Shown: positions 6,477 through 14,895 of the stretch, in pieces
How positions within the stretch are numbered: position 1 is the stretch's first letter
Layout: the number at the start of each line of letters is the position of its first letter
Assembly (NCBI GenBank): GCA_900317375.1
Contig: ONGJ01000012.1
Coordinates: 1-37,108, forward strand
DNA: 37,108 bases
Source of the DNA: an uncultured Eubacteriales bacterium
GTDB lineage: Bacteria > Bacillota > Clostridia > Oscillospirales > Oscillospiraceae
Direction of reading: 5' to 3'
The notes under the pieces: generated by a model
Databases searched by the model: none
What the model was told of the DNA's origin: nothing
Seen by the model: only the letters and a program-made list of their open reading frames with translations
Translations under genes and position numbers: made by a program

Positions 6477-8498
6477 CTATTCCGTTTCTTCTTCCCGCAC
6501 AAACCAGACCGGCAGGTCATCCGGCAGGCAGGGGACGGTCAGGGTTTCGCCGCTCCCATACACCTCACCCTCCCCGCGCAGGCGCCAGCCGCCTCTGCCG
6601 CGGGGCAGCGTGACGGTCACGGCCTCCGCGCCTTCATCAAACACGGGGCAGGCCAGAATCTTTTCCCCGCAGAAGAAGCAGTCGCTCTCCGCGTCATACT
6701 CCTCATCGCGCAAAAAGACCGGAAAGATCAGCGGCTCGTGCGCCAGGCGGCAGCGCTCGCACGCGGCGGCGAGATACGGAACCAGGCTCTCGCGCAGGTC
6801 AAACAGACGGCGCACGGCGGGCATCAGGTCCGGATACAGCCAGGGCATGGTCGAGGGCTCCCCCGGTTTCCAGGAGTGCAGCGTGAAGCGCGGAAGGAAC
6901 AGGCCGTACTGCAGCCAGCGCAGAAACAGCTCTCTGCCCGGCCGCGGGCCGGAAAAGCCCCCGATATCAGGTCCGAAGAAGAGAAAGCCCGTCAGAGCCA
7001 TGGTCATAGCCTGTTTGTGGTTCCAGCGCAGCTCGGAAAAGTCGGTCACATTGTCGCCCGTCCAGGTAGATGCGGCCCGCTGGGTCCCGGCGATGGCGCA
7101 GCGCGAGACGTTGAAGGGCTTTTCCTCACCGGCCTCCAGGCAGGCCTCGCGGCTCAGGCGGGCCATCAGATACGAAAACAGCGGTCGGATCCGCACGGCA
7201 GGGACCGGGTGTCCGAAGAAATCGGCAAGGACGGCGGCATCCTGTACATCGTACTCGTTGTTGTCGTTCCAGATGTGGCGGTAGCCTCGGTCCGCCAGCT
7301 GCCTGCGGATACCGCTTTTCCAGAATTCACAGGCGCCGGGATTCGTAAAGTCCAGGTAGCTCGCCATGCCGCCCCAGAAGGGGAAGCAGGCAGGCGTGCC
7401 GTCCGCGTAATGCAGGAACCAGCCGTTTTCGGCGATCTGCGCATAGAGCGGGTGGTCGGTCAGAAAGGCGGGCTTGACGTTGGGGATCAGCGCCGCGCCC
7501 TGCTCTTTGAAGGTCTCGGCCAGCGCCTCGGGGGAGGGGATCTTATCCGTATTCCAGTGAAACACGCAGCGGTGTTCGCCGATCTGGGTATAGCCGCTGG
7601 ACAGATAAAAGCCGCCGGGGCGGATGCCGCTGCGATCGCAGTGCGAAAGAAAGGCGCGCAAGCGCGCATCGGTGTCCGGCGCATCGGTGTATTCCATCGT
7701 GCTGCCGCAGTAGCGAAAGGCCCAGTCCGGGATCGGGGCCGCCGTGCCGCAGAGCTCGGAAAAACGCCGCACGATCTCCCGGGGGCTGCCGAGGATCAGG
7801 TAAAAGACCATGTTTTCTTCCTGAAAGCGAACGGAATTGAAGGGCTCAAAATAGTTGTCATGCTCCACGCCGAAGTCCAGGGATCCGTTGCTGCAGGTAT
7901 CATAATAGACGCCGTAGGCGCCGCCGCTGTGCCGGCAGATATAAAAGGGGATCTGTTTATAGAGCGGGTCGCTGTAAGCTGCATGAAAGCCCATGGAGTC
8001 GGTCGCCGCCAGCAGAAAGCGCCGTTTGGATTTGTCGACCGGGCCGCATTTGTCACCCAGGCCGAAGATCTGCTGATCCTCCGGACGCCAGGTGCAGTGG
8101 ACCGATCCTCCGCCCAGTTCGCCGGCGAAGTTGTAGGCAAGGCCGCTGCGGTCGCGGTAGAGGACGCCGCGGCCGGTGCTGGCGGTGATGCGGAAGTTTC
8201 TTTTCTCAATCCGGAAGTCCGTACCGGAAAGGGTGAAGCGGATATCCTCCTCCGTCTCCTCCACAGAGGGATGCTGCAGCCGGAACCCCTCGACGGACAG
8301 CTTGTCTCTCCCGGCGAGCGGAACGTCCCCGCCCCCCGGGCAGACGCTCCAGGTCGGCAGGAGCGGGATGTCCCTGCGCAGCAGCGACACACGCAGCATA
8401 TGGTCAAAATAATCCAGGCGCATGCTGACGCCGTCCGCCTCATAGACGCGCATGGACGGGGTCTGCCCGGTCAGGGTGAAGCGATGGTCAAATTTCAT
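6477..8498 (-). CDS. Glycoside hydrolase family 31 (alpha-glucosidase-type) enzyme
   Basis: A 673-residue GH31 enzyme hydrolysing alpha-linked sugars. An N-terminal beta-sandwich (about 1-245) leads into the (beta/alpha)8 barrel, with the segments GGFYLSSGYTQIG, FHWNTDKIP, GGMASYLDFTNP and RHIWNDNNEYD. The predicted nucleophile is D412 and the acid/base is D482 in TWTGDN; the later FFGPDIGGF is also typical. The usual W-x-D-M-N-E motif has Asn in place of Met. There is no signal peptide, so it is intracellular and probably acts on imported oligosaccharides. The start at 8498 is chosen because AAGGAAG lies upstream and family alignment begins there; the frame could extend 18 residues but without a binding site. 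Substrate specificity is not determined. Confidence 0.9.
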   Translation of the reverse strand: MKFDHRFTLTGQTPSMRVYEADGVSMRLDYFDHMLRVSLLRRDIPLLPTWSVCPGGGDVPLAGRDKLSVEGFRLQHPSVEETEEDIRFTLSGTDFRIEKRNFRITASTGRGVLYRDRSGLAYNFAGELGGGSVHCTWRPEDQQIFGLGDKCGPVDKSKRRFLLAATDSMGFHAAYSDPLYKQIPFYICRHSGGAYGVYYDTCSNGSLDFGVEHDNYFEPFNSVRFQEENMVFYLILGSPREIVRRFSELCGTAAPIPDWAFRYCGSTMEYTDAPDTDARLRAFLSHCDRSGIRPGGFYLSSGYTQIGEHRCVFHWNTDKIPSPEALAETFKEQGAALIPNVKPAFLTDHPLYAQIAENGWFLHYADGTPACFPFWGGMASYLDFTNPGACEFWKSGIRRQLADRGYRHIWNDNNEYDVQDAAVLADFFGHPVPAVRIRPLFSYLMARLSREACLEAGEEKPFNVSRCAIAGTQRAASTWTGDNVTDFSELRWNHKQAMTMALTGFLFFGPDIGGFSGPRPGRELFLRWLQYGLFLPRFTLHSWKPGEPSTMPWLYPDLMPAVRRLFDLRESLVPYLAAACERCRLAHEPLIFPVFLRDEEYDAESDCFFCGEKILACPVFDEGAEAVTVTLPRGRGGWRLRGEGEVYGSGETLTVPCLPDDLPVWFVREEETE

Positions 8499-8547
8499 TT
8501 CTTTTTTCTTCCTTTTCCGGTCTTCTTCCGCTTCGGGATTCCCCTGA

Positions 8548-8576
8548 AGCATAGCACAGATTTTCGCTGTTTTCCA
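8548..8576 (-). promoter_or_regulatory. Possible promoter of the GH31 gene
   Basis: On the minus strand TATGCT (8548-8553) lies 17 bases after TGGAAA (8571-8576). The -35 box is weak, so an activator or another start is possible. Confidence 0.35.
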
Positions 8577-8612
8577 CTGCCGTTTCCCTGCCCTATGATT
8601 TTAAAAAAATCC

Positions 8613-8641
8613 TTGACAAAGCCCCGGAAATCGGCTATATT
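8613..8641 (+). promoter_or_regulatory. Promoter of rplJ-rplL
   Basis: A perfect TTGACA (8613-8618) and TATATT (8636-8641) are separated by 17 bases. Confidence 0.8.
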
Positions 8642-8644
8642 ATC

Positions 8645-8776
8645 GGAGCGCTCCGAAGACAGCAGGTCGGGTTTCCTGTAAATCCTGCCGAGGACAACAA
8701 CGATCCGAAACGGTATTTTTATCATCAAGATTGTTTTTGTGCCTTTCTGTCTGTACGGCAGAGAGGTTTTCTTTTT
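8645..8776 (+). promoter_or_regulatory. Ribosomal protein L10 leader with attenuator
   Basis: The 5' leader of rplJ contains the element GAAGACAGCAGGT with the pairing GCAGG/CCTGC (8662-8666 with 8684-8688), followed by GAGGACAACAA. This matches the Firmicute L10 leader, to which the L10(L12)4 complex binds for autogenous control. Its 3' end is a hairpin (8742-8751 with 8757-8766, ten pairs including two G-T) followed by TTTTCTTTTT (8767-8776), which works as an attenuator before the rplJ Shine-Dalgarno. Confidence 0.85.
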
Positions 8777-8812
8777 GAGCGTGAGTTCAAGGTGTGGAGG
8801 TGAAATCACACA

Positions 8813-9337
8813 ATGCCAAACGCAAAGGTTCTCAGCGAAAAGCAGGCGATCGTAGCCGCACTGGCTGAGCGCATCAAGAGCGCCGAGGCCGGTATCCTGG
8901 TGGATTACAAGGGAATCACCGTGGAAGAGGATACCGCTCTGCGTACGGAAATGCGCCGCGACAGCGTCGAGTACACCGTCGTCAAGAACACGCTGACCAG
9001 AAAGGCGCTCGACAGTCTGGGAATGGAAGGTCTCGACCACGTTCTCAACGGTACGACCTCTCTGGCTACCACCGTCGGCGATCCCATTGCCCCGTTCCGT
9101 ATCGTTACGGACTACAGCAAGAAGCTCGGTGACCGTTTCCATGTCAAGGCCGCGTTCATGGAGGGCAAGATCCTCTCTGAGCAGGAAATCGCAGAGATTT
9201 CCGAGCTGCCCGGCAAGGATGCGCTGTACGCCAAGGTTCTGGGCACGATGATCGCGCCGATCACGGGTCTTGCCGTCTGCCTCGGCCAGATCCTCGAGCA
9301 GAAGGGCGGCTCGGTTGAAGCCCCCGCAGCAGAATAA
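8813..9337 (+). CDS. rplJ: Large ribosomal subunit protein L10
   Basis: Base of the ribosomal stalk; it holds L7/L12 dimers on the 50S subunit. The 174 residues match the usual length. Recognisable parts are the N-terminal KQAIVAALAERIKSAEAGILVDY with KGITVEE, the rRNA-binding region with VVKNTLTRKAL, and the C-terminal helix that binds L12. ATG is preceded by GGAGGTGA at 8796-8803, with a slightly long spacing of about ten bases. The usual upstream rplK-rplA pair is absent: instead the gene has its own promoter and L10 leader, and a divergent GH31 gene lies upstream. Confidence 0.97.
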   Translation: MPNAKVLSEKQAIVAALAERIKSAEAGILVDYKGITVEEDTALRTEMRRDSVEYTVVKNTLTRKALDSLGMEGLDHVLNGTTSLATTVGDPIAPFRIVTDYSKKLGDRFHVKAAFMEGKILSEQEIAEISELPGKDALYAKVLGTMIAPITGLAVCLGQILEQKGGSVEAPAAE

Positions 9338-9373
9338 GGCAGACTATTACTATTTTTGATGGAGGAAAAACCA

Positions 9374-9745
9374 ATGAGTGAAAAAATCGCTGCCATGATC
9401 GAAGAGATCAAAGGCCTTTCCGTTCTTGAGCTGTCCGAGCTCGTTCATGCGCTGGAGGAGACCTTCGGTGTTTCCGCCGCCGCCGTTGCCGCTCCCGCTG
9501 CCGGCGCCGCTGCTGGCCCCGTCGTGGAAGAGAAGACCGAGTTTGACGTTGTCATGACTGCTTTCGGTGCCGAGAAGATCAAGGTCATCAAGGAAGTCCG
9601 CGGCATCACCGGTCTGGGTCTGGCCGATGCGAAAGCCCTGGTCGAAGGCGTCCCCGCCAAGATCAAGGAAGCCGTCTCCAAGGAAGATGCCGAAGCCATC
9701 AAGGCTCAGCTCGAAGCTGTCGGCGCCACTGTCGAACTCAAGTAA
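9374..9745 (+). CDS. rplL: Large ribosomal subunit protein L7/L12
   Basis: Stalk protein that recruits translational GTPases. It has 123 residues: an N-terminal dimerisation helix ([23 protein letters not shown]), an Ala/Pro/Gly hinge (about 38-52) and the conserved globular domain containing [29 protein letters not shown] and [10 protein letters not shown]. The start at 9374 is selected because GGAGG at 9361-9365 lies eight bases upstream; the in-frame ATG slightly upstream has no binding site. It is cotranscribed with rplJ, 36 bases apart. A small hairpin (9773-9779 with 9784-9790) follows the stop but its T-run is weak. Confidence 0.98.
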   Translation: MSEKIAAMIEEIKGLSVLELSELVHALEETFGVSAAAVAAPAAGAAAGPVVEEKTEFDVVMTAFGAEKIKVIKEVRGITGLGLADAKALVEGVPAKIKEAVSKEDAEAIKAQLEAVGATVELK

Positions 9746-9808
9746 GCAAACCCATAGAGACGCAGCTGCCTGAGCCGGTGAAGACCGGCTGCCCGGCCGT
9801 TGTTTCAA

Positions 9809-9837
9809 TTGACAAGCAATCTGCCTTCGTCTATAAT
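9809..9837 (+). promoter_or_regulatory. Consensus promoter for yceD-rpmF
   Basis: A perfect TTGACA (9809-9814) and a perfect TATAAT (9832-9837) are separated by 17 bases. It is among the strongest promoters by sequence in this window. Confidence 0.9.
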
Positions 9838-9871
9838 ACGTTCGTCACCGCAAGAAATGAGGTGCGTTTTT

Positions 9872-10384
9872 ATGCGGCTTGATCTGCGGGAACTGATTGT
9901 TAACCCGGAGGCACGGCTTCCGTTCCGGACGGAACTGGAAACCGACATGCTCAGCTTTCCTTCGGTGAAAAAATATCTCTCACCGCCCCGGGCGGAAGGG
10001 ATCGTTTTCAGCGAAGCAGGGATTCTGCGTGCAGAGGGCACGATCACGGCAGAGATGCTGTGCATCTGTGACCGCTGCGGGCAGGAGTTTGAAAGCGTCA
10101 AGGAAACCGATGTCGACGCCGTCATCGTGCAGGAGGAGAGCGAGGAGTATCCCGAGTTCTTTGCTCTGCAGGGGACCGTGCTCGACCTGCAGGAGCTTCT
10201 TTCCACCTGTCTGATTCTGGACATGGAGACGAAGTTTCTCTGCCGGGAGGACTGCAAAGGACTGTGTGCCCGCTGCGGCAGGAACCTGAATCTGGGTCCC
10301 TGCGGCTGCGGAAAGGAAATCGATCCGAGATTCCAGGTACTTGGGCAGCTTTTGGATAAGGAATCATCGACAGAAGAGAATTGA
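9872..10384 (+). CDS. YceD family protein (DUF177)
   Basis: A 170-residue homologue of YceD, a protein conserved next to rpmF in most bacteria and tied to 23S rRNA or ribosome metabolism; its biochemical role is not settled. Four pairs of cysteines are visible: C66/C69 (CDRCG), C124/C128, C132/C135 (CARCG) and C144/C146, suggesting one or two zinc sites. The start at 9872 has GAGGTG seven bases upstream; an ATG at 9857 lies too close to the transcription start to have a binding site. It is 38 bases upstream of rpmF and under the same promoter, the standard pairing. Confidence 0.9.
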   Translation: MRLDLRELIVNPEARLPFRTELETDMLSFPSVKKYLSPPRAEGIVFSEAGILRAEGTITAEMLCICDRCGQEFESVKETDVDAVIVQEESEEYPEFFALQGTVLDLQELLSTCLILDMETKFLCREDCKGLCARCGRNLNLGPCGCGKEIDPRFQVLGQLLDKESSTEEN

Positions 10385-10422
10385 GCTGCTCAGAACAGCA
10401 GTGATCAGGAGGTGTCAACGAT

Positions 10423-10611
10423 ATGGCAGTCCCAAAAGGAAAAGTATCCAGACAGAGACGTGACAAACGGCGCTCTTCCGTCTGGAAGCTCAACGCTCCC
10501 ACACTGACTGCATGCCCCAACTGCGGCGAGCTGATCAGGCCTCACCGCGCCTGCCGCAACTGCGGGCAGTATAACGGCCGTACGGTCATCAAAGTGGAAG
10601 AGAGCAAGTAA
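10423..10611 (+). CDS. rpmF: Large ribosomal subunit protein L32
   Basis: A 62-residue basic ribosomal protein. It has the standard opening MAVPKGKVSRQRRDKRRS and a zinc-ribbon with CPNCGE and CRNCGQ, so this is the zinc-binding (C+) form rather than the cysteine-free paralogue some bacteria use under zinc shortage. AGGAGG lies a few bases before ATG. A strong terminator follows directly. The fatty-acid genes (plsX, acpP, fab) that follow rpmF in many Firmicutes are not here. Confidence 0.98.
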   Translation: MAVPKGKVSRQRRDKRRSSVWKLNAPTLTACPNCGELIRPHRACRNCGQYNGRTVIKVEESK

Positions 10612-10618
10612 GCATGTT

Positions 10619-10656
10619 CAGAGGAGGAGGGCTGAGCCTTTCCTCCTCTGTTTTTT
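10619..10656 (+). terminator. Intrinsic terminator after rpmF
   Basis: A ten-base-pair stem of AGGAGG/CCTCCT type (10619-10628 with 10641-10650) is followed by TTTTTT. Confidence 0.88.
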
Positions 10657-10668
10657 GGTAAGGCAGGT

Positions 10669-12042
10669 ATGGAGAACATCATCCGTTCCCTTGATCCGGG
10701 CAGTCCGCTGGAGGGCCGTGCCCATGCCGGCGACCGGCTGGTAAGCATCAACGGCCATGTCATCCGCGATGTGCTGGACTATAAATTTCACGCCTATGAC
10801 CGCGATCTGAAGCTGGTCCTTCAGCGCCCGGACGGCAGCGAATACCGGGTACATGTGCGGAAGGCCGAGGGCGGCGATCTCGGTCTGGACTTTGAAAGCT
10901 ATCTGATGGACAGGCCGCGGGCCTGCGCAAACAACTGTATTTTCTGTTTTATCGACCAGCTGCCTCCGGGCATGCGGCAGACCATGTACTTCAAGGACGA
11001 CGATGCCCGGCTGAGTTTTCTGCTGGGCAACTATATCACGCTGACGAATCTGTCCGAGCGTGAAATCCGGCGCATCATCGACCTGCATATCAGCCCGGTC
11101 AACGTGTCGGTCCACACCATGAATCCCGCGCTTCGCGTCAGCATGCTGCGCAATCCCCGGGCCGGCGAGAGCATCGCCGTCATGAAGCGGCTGGCAGAAG
11201 CCGGCATCGTCATGAACTGTCAGATCGTCTGCTGTCCCGGATGGAACGACGGGGACGAGCTGCTGTACAGCATGCGGGAACTGAAGGCGCTCTGGCCCGC
11301 GGTGCACAGTGTTTCGGTGGTGCCGGTGGGTCTCACGCGCTGGCGCGAGGGCCTGACGGAGCTGCAGCCCTTTACGCGCGAACATGCCGCCGAGACCATC
11401 GATCTGGTCACCGCCTTCGGCGACGGCTGTCTGAAAGACTGCTCATCGCGCATCTTCTTCTGCGGCGACGAGCTGTATCTGAAAGCCGGGCGCGCGCTGC
11501 CGCCGGACGAATTCTACGAGGAATATACCCAGCTGGAAAACGGCATCGGCATGCTGCGTCTGCTGGAGACCGAGTTCCGTTCGGCTCTCCGCCTGTCCGA
11601 GGATCCCGGAGAGCAGCGCTGCAGCATTGCCTGCGGAACTGCGGCAGCGTCGTGGCTGCGGCAGTTGGCAGACAGGGCCATGGCGCAGTGGCCGCAGCTG
11701 GACATCCGTGTCTACGCGATTGAGAACGACTTTTTCGGGCACGACGTGACCGTTTCGGGTCTCGTGACCGGCAGGGACCTCATCCGTCAGCTGCAGGGGA
11801 AGGACCTGGGCAGCCGCCTGCTGGTGTCGCAGAATATGCTGCGGCGGCAGGAGGACGATTTTCTGGACGATGTCACCCGCCGGGAAGCCGTGGAGGCCCT
11901 TGGGGTCCCGGTCATCGCAGTCGAGTCGGACGGCTTCCTGCTTTGGGATGCCATCTGCGGGCAGCATCCGGACGGAACATCCGGTGCAGCGCCCGAAACG
12001 GAGAATACGGAAGAGACCGAGTATTACCGATATAACCGGTAG
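10669..12042 (+). CDS. DUF512 family radical SAM-like protein with N-terminal PDZ domain
   Basis: A 457-residue member of a Firmicute family commonly found beside der. The N-terminal PDZ-like domain (about 1-65, with AGDRLVSINGHVIRD) is followed by a cysteine cluster C86-x3-C90-x2-C93 (CANNCIFCF) and the family hallmark FIDQLPPGMR. The C-terminal DUF512 region contains the LVTGRDL segment. The cluster resembles a radical-SAM iron-sulfur site, so a SAM-dependent reaction is inferred; the substrate is unknown. ATG at 10669 has only a weak AAGG upstream. The stop TAG overlaps the Shine-Dalgarno of der, ten bases before its start, indicating cotranscription. Confidence 0.88.
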   Translation: MENIIRSLDPGSPLEGRAHAGDRLVSINGHVIRDVLDYKFHAYDRDLKLVLQRPDGSEYRVHVRKAEGGDLGLDFESYLMDRPRACANNCIFCFIDQLPPGMRQTMYFKDDDARLSFLLGNYITLTNLSEREIRRIIDLHISPVNVSVHTMNPALRVSMLRNPRAGESIAVMKRLAEAGIVMNCQIVCCPGWNDGDELLYSMRELKALWPAVHSVSVVPVGLTRWREGLTELQPFTREHAAETIDLVTAFGDGCLKDCSSRIFFCGDELYLKAGRALPPDEFYEEYTQLENGIGMLRLLETEFRSALRLSEDPGEQRCSIACGTAAASWLRQLADRAMAQWPQLDIRVYAIENDFFGHDVTVSGLVTGRDLIRQLQGKDLGSRLLVSQNMLRRQEDDFLDDVTRREAVEALGVPVIAVESDGFLLWDAICGQHPDGTSGAAPETENTEETEYYRYNR

Positions 12043-12051
12043 GAGAATATT

Positions 12052-13377
12052 ATGTCAAGACCTTTGATTGCCATCGTCGGGAGACCGAATGTCGGAAAGT
12101 CGATGCTGTTCAACAAGCTCATCGGCCAGCGGCTTTCCATTGTTGAGGATACCCCCGGCGTTACCAGAGACCGCCTGTACGCCCCCTGCGAATGGCGCGG
12201 CAGAAGCTTTGACCTCGTCGACACCGGCGGCATCGAGCCCTCGACGGACAGCGAGATTCTGCTGTTCATGCGCGAACAGGCGCAGATCGCCATCGATGCG
12301 GCAGACGTCATCGTGCTGGTGACGGATATCCGCACGGGCGTGACGGCGGCAGACGAGGACGTCGCCGCCATGCTGCAGCGCTCCCGCAAGCCCGTCGTGC
12401 TTGCCGTCAACAAGGCGGATGCCACCGGTCCGACCGATCCCGCGCTGTACGAATTCTATTCTCTCGGCCTCGGCGACCCCATCGCCGTCTCGGCGGTTCA
12501 CGGCCACGGCACCGGCGATCTGCTGGACGCCTGCATGGCGCATTTTCCGCCCGAGGAGGAGGACGAGGAGGAGGACGATGTCATCCGGGTCGCGGTGATC
12601 GGCAAGCCCAACGTCGGCAAATCATCGCTGATCAATCGGATCCTCGGCGAAAAGCGGGTCATCGTCAGCGATGTGGCCGGCACCACCCGGGATGCGGTCG
12701 ACACCCCCTTCGAAAACGAAAGCGGCCGCTACATCTTTATCGACACCGCCGGTATCCGCCGCAAGTCGAAGGTGGAGGAGCGGGTCGAGAAATTCTCGGT
12801 CATGCGGGCTCAGCTGGCCATTGAGCGGGCCGATGTGTGCCTGATCCTGATCGATGCCCGCGACGGGGTGACCGAGCAGGACACCAAGATCGCCGGGCTC
12901 GCCCATGAGGCGGGCAAAGCCAGCATCATCGTCGTCAACAAGTGGGACCTGGTCGAAAAGGAGACCGGGACCCTGGAGAAGATGCGCAGGGATGTGCAGC
13001 GCGACCTCGGCTTCATGAGCTATGCGCCGATCCTGTTTATCTCGGCCATGACCGGCCAGCGCACCGAAAAGCTGTTTGCGCTGATTAACCACGTCAACGA
13101 GCAGACCAGTATGCGCATTCCTACGGGCCAGCTCAACAACGTCCTGGCCGATGCGCAGATGCGGGTGCAGCCGCCCACGGACAAGGGCCGCCGTCTGAAG
13201 ATCTATTACATGACCCAGACCGGCATCCGTCCGCCCTGCTTTGTGATCTTCTGCAACTCGAAAGAGCTGTTTCATTTCTCCTATCAGCGCTATCTTGAAA
13301 ACCAGATCCGCTCGGTCTTTGGGCTGGAGGGAACGCCGGTCAACCTGGTCATCCGGCAGAAAGGAGACCGCGAATGA
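12052..13377 (+). CDS. der: Ribosome biogenesis GTPase Der (EngA)
   Basis: A 441-residue tandem GTPase required for 50S assembly. Two G domains are evident: the first with GRPNVGKS (10-17) and DTGGI, the second starting near residue 178 with GKPNVGKSS, DTAGIRRKSKV and NKWD. An acidic linker (EEEDEEEDD) separates them, and a KH-like C-terminal domain includes KIYYMTQTGIRPPCFVIFCN. AGGAG at 12041-12045 sets the start. The stop overlaps the next start as ATGA. Confidence 0.98.
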   Translation: MSRPLIAIVGRPNVGKSMLFNKLIGQRLSIVEDTPGVTRDRLYAPCEWRGRSFDLVDTGGIEPSTDSEILLFMREQAQIAIDAADVIVLVTDIRTGVTAADEDVAAMLQRSRKPVVLAVNKADATGPTDPALYEFYSLGLGDPIAVSAVHGHGTGDLLDACMAHFPPEEEDEEEDDVIRVAVIGKPNVGKSSLINRILGEKRVIVSDVAGTTRDAVDTPFENESGRYIFIDTAGIRRKSKVEERVEKFSVMRAQLAIERADVCLILIDARDGVTEQDTKIAGLAHEAGKASIIVVNKWDLVEKETGTLEKMRRDVQRDLGFMSYAPILFISAMTGQRTEKLFALINHVNEQTSMRIPTGQLNNVLADAQMRVQPPTDKGRRLKIYYMTQTGIRPPCFVIFCNSKELFHFSYQRYLENQIRSVFGLEGTPVNLVIRQKGDRE

Positions 13378-14021
13378 TCGGATACTGGATTCTTCTGCTG
13401 ATCACGGCCTTCTTCGCCTACTGCTTCGGCAGCATCAGCACGCTTTCGATCGCCTCGGTCTTCGTCTTTCACCGCGATCTGCACCGTATCGGGAAGAAGA
13501 GCATGTTCCTCTCCAACTTCCGCCGGCTTTACGGGTGGAAGGGGGCGCTCAAGCTGCTGGGTGTGGAGCTGGTCCGTGATCTGATCCCGATTCTGATCGG
13601 CAGCCTCCTGCTGAGCTTCAAGGGGCATGCGGATATCGGCCGGGCCTTTGCGGGCTTTTGCCTGGTTCTGGGCCGGCTCTTCCCCTGCTTTAACCGTTTT
13701 CGCGGAAGCTGTGCAAGCATGTGCCTGATCGTCAGCATGTTCTGCATCAACCTCTCTCTCGGCATCGCCACCGCCGTCGCCGTACTGGCCGTCACCTGGT
13801 TTTCCCGCTATCTCGCCGCCGGGGCCATCGCCGGCGCGCTTACATCGATTCTGGTCACGGTGCTGGTGGTGGACGACAATCTGCTGCGCATGCTGCTGAT
13901 TCTGACGGCCGGTATCGTGCTGGTCAAAAATCTTCCCGCCATCCGCCGCATCGCCAATAAGACCGAGATGCGCATGAGCCTCGAGGAAGATATCAGCTAC
14001 AAGTTTGACGAGACCTTTTAA
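13374..14021 (+). CDS. PlsY-like membrane protein with eroded acyltransferase motifs
   Basis: A 215-residue integral membrane protein of the size and hydrophobic pattern of PlsY, the acyl-phosphate:glycerol-3-phosphate acyltransferase, and in the position (after der) where plsY often lies in Clostridia. The opening FAYCFGSIST and later LGRLFPCFNRFRG and AIRRIANKTE still align with the family. However, motif 1 (normally GSGNIGATN) reads GKKSMFLSN at 40-48, and motif 2 (normally GHxFPxFxxFKGGKG) reads GRLFPCFNRFRGSCA at about 100-114, with the His and the GGKG turn lost. It is therefore either a very divergent enzyme or a non-catalytic paralogue. It is translationally coupled to der by ATGA. 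Confidence 0.7.
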   Translation: MIGYWILLLITAFFAYCFGSISTLSIASVFVFHRDLHRIGKKSMFLSNFRRLYGWKGALKLLGVELVRDLIPILIGSLLLSFKGHADIGRAFAGFCLVLGRLFPCFNRFRGSCASMCLIVSMFCINLSLGIATAVAVLAVTWFSRYLAAGAIAGALTSILVTVLVVDDNLLRMLLILTAGIVLVKNLPAIRRIANKTEMRMSLEEDISYKFDETF

Positions 14022-14030
14022 TCCGTTGCC

Positions 14031-14858
14031 ATGAAGAAGAACCGGAAAGAAGTACTCATCGCGGTGTTTCTGCTGCTGCTGACGCTCTGCTCAGGCTTTC
14101 TGATCCAGGCTTATCTCATGCTGAAGGAAGCACGGCGTCTGGATCGGGAGGCAAACGCGGTGATGACCGCTGCGCTGGACGCGGTGCGCAGCAGCGCCGC
14201 TGAGGTGCGCGCAGAGCAGGCCGCGGTAAAAGAGCCCCTGCAGGACCTGCCGGAGCGAAAGCGGGCGCATCTTGACGATCTTCAGCTGGACCTGCTGCTC
14301 ATTGTCAGCGCCGCTTCCCCGCTGCCGGAGGGCTATACCCCCATCCTGGACATCGTGATCGGGGAATATGAGATGGATGAGCGCTGTGCATCCAAATGCC
14401 TGCAGATGATCGAAGACTGTCAGGCCGCGGGCATGGGCCTGCCCATGATCTGTTCCGCCTACCGCACCCAGGAGTATCAGGAGATGCTGTACGAAAACAA
14501 GGTCGTGCGCGTGATGCAGGAGGACTGGCTCGGCTATGAGGATGCCCTTGTCGAGGCCGCCAAAGTCGTCGCCGTCCCCGGCACCAGCGAGCATCAGACC
14601 GGTCTTGCCGCCGACATCATGGACGAGGTGTACCCCTACCTCAACGAGTGGCAGGAGCATACCGAAGCCCAGGCCTGGCTGATGGAGCACGCGCCGGAAT
14701 ACGGCTTCATCCTCCGCTATCCCCCGGACGCCAGCGACATCACCGGCATCGTCTACGAGCCCTGGCACTACCGCTATGTCGGCGAGAAATTTGCCAAAGA
14801 GATCACCAAACGGGGTCTGACCCTGGAGGAATACGTGGCCTGGCGCCGCGGAAGATAA
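14031..14858 (+). CDS. VanY-type D-alanyl-D-alanine carboxypeptidase
   Basis: A 275-residue zinc peptidase trimming the terminal D-Ala of peptidoglycan stems. An N-terminal membrane anchor (about 8-30) and a helical linker (35-85) precede the catalytic domain of the LAS/M15B family. Motifs are SAYRT (142-146), the zinc motif SEHQTGLAAD with H188 and D195, and EPWHYRYVG with catalytic E243 and zinc ligand H246. It acts at the outer face of the membrane. It lies nine bases after the PlsY-like gene, so is probably cotranscribed with DUF512-der. There are no vancomycin-resistance genes nearby; a housekeeping wall role is more likely. Confidence 0.92.
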   Translation: MKKNRKEVLIAVFLLLLTLCSGFLIQAYLMLKEARRLDREANAVMTAALDAVRSSAAEVRAEQAAVKEPLQDLPERKRAHLDDLQLDLLLIVSAASPLPEGYTPILDIVIGEYEMDERCASKCLQMIEDCQAAGMGLPMICSAYRTQEYQEMLYENKVVRVMQEDWLGYEDALVEAAKVVAVPGTSEHQTGLAADIMDEVYPYLNEWQEHTEAQAWLMEHAPEYGFILRYPPDASDITGIVYEPWHYRYVGEKFAKEITKRGLTLEEYVAWRRGR

Positions 14859-14859
14859 C

Positions 14860-14885
14860 AAAAAACCGCCTGCCGGCGGTTTTTT
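14860..14885. terminator. Bidirectional terminator between the carboxypeptidase gene and rhaD
   Basis: A6CCGCC pairs with GGCGGT6 (14860-14870 with 14875-14885) around a four-base loop, giving a U-tract on both strands. Confidence 0.9.
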
Positions 14886-14895
14886 GCTGTCTGTC

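Noticed and set aside
8644-8655. Palindrome CGGAGCGCTCCG at the rplJ transcription start
   Set aside because: Twelve bases of GC-rich palindrome are not unusual here and the L10 leader explains regulation.
6738-8681. 647-codon frame antisense to the GH31 gene
   Set aside because: Shadow frame without start signals, running into the rplJ promoter.
9773-9790. Terminator after rplL
   Set aside because: A 7-bp hairpin is present but no proper T-run follows, so it is mentioned only under rplL.
14031-14858. Vancomycin resistance determinant
   Set aside because: VanY-type fold but no vanH/A/X/S/R genes nearby; housekeeping carboxypeptidase is more likely.
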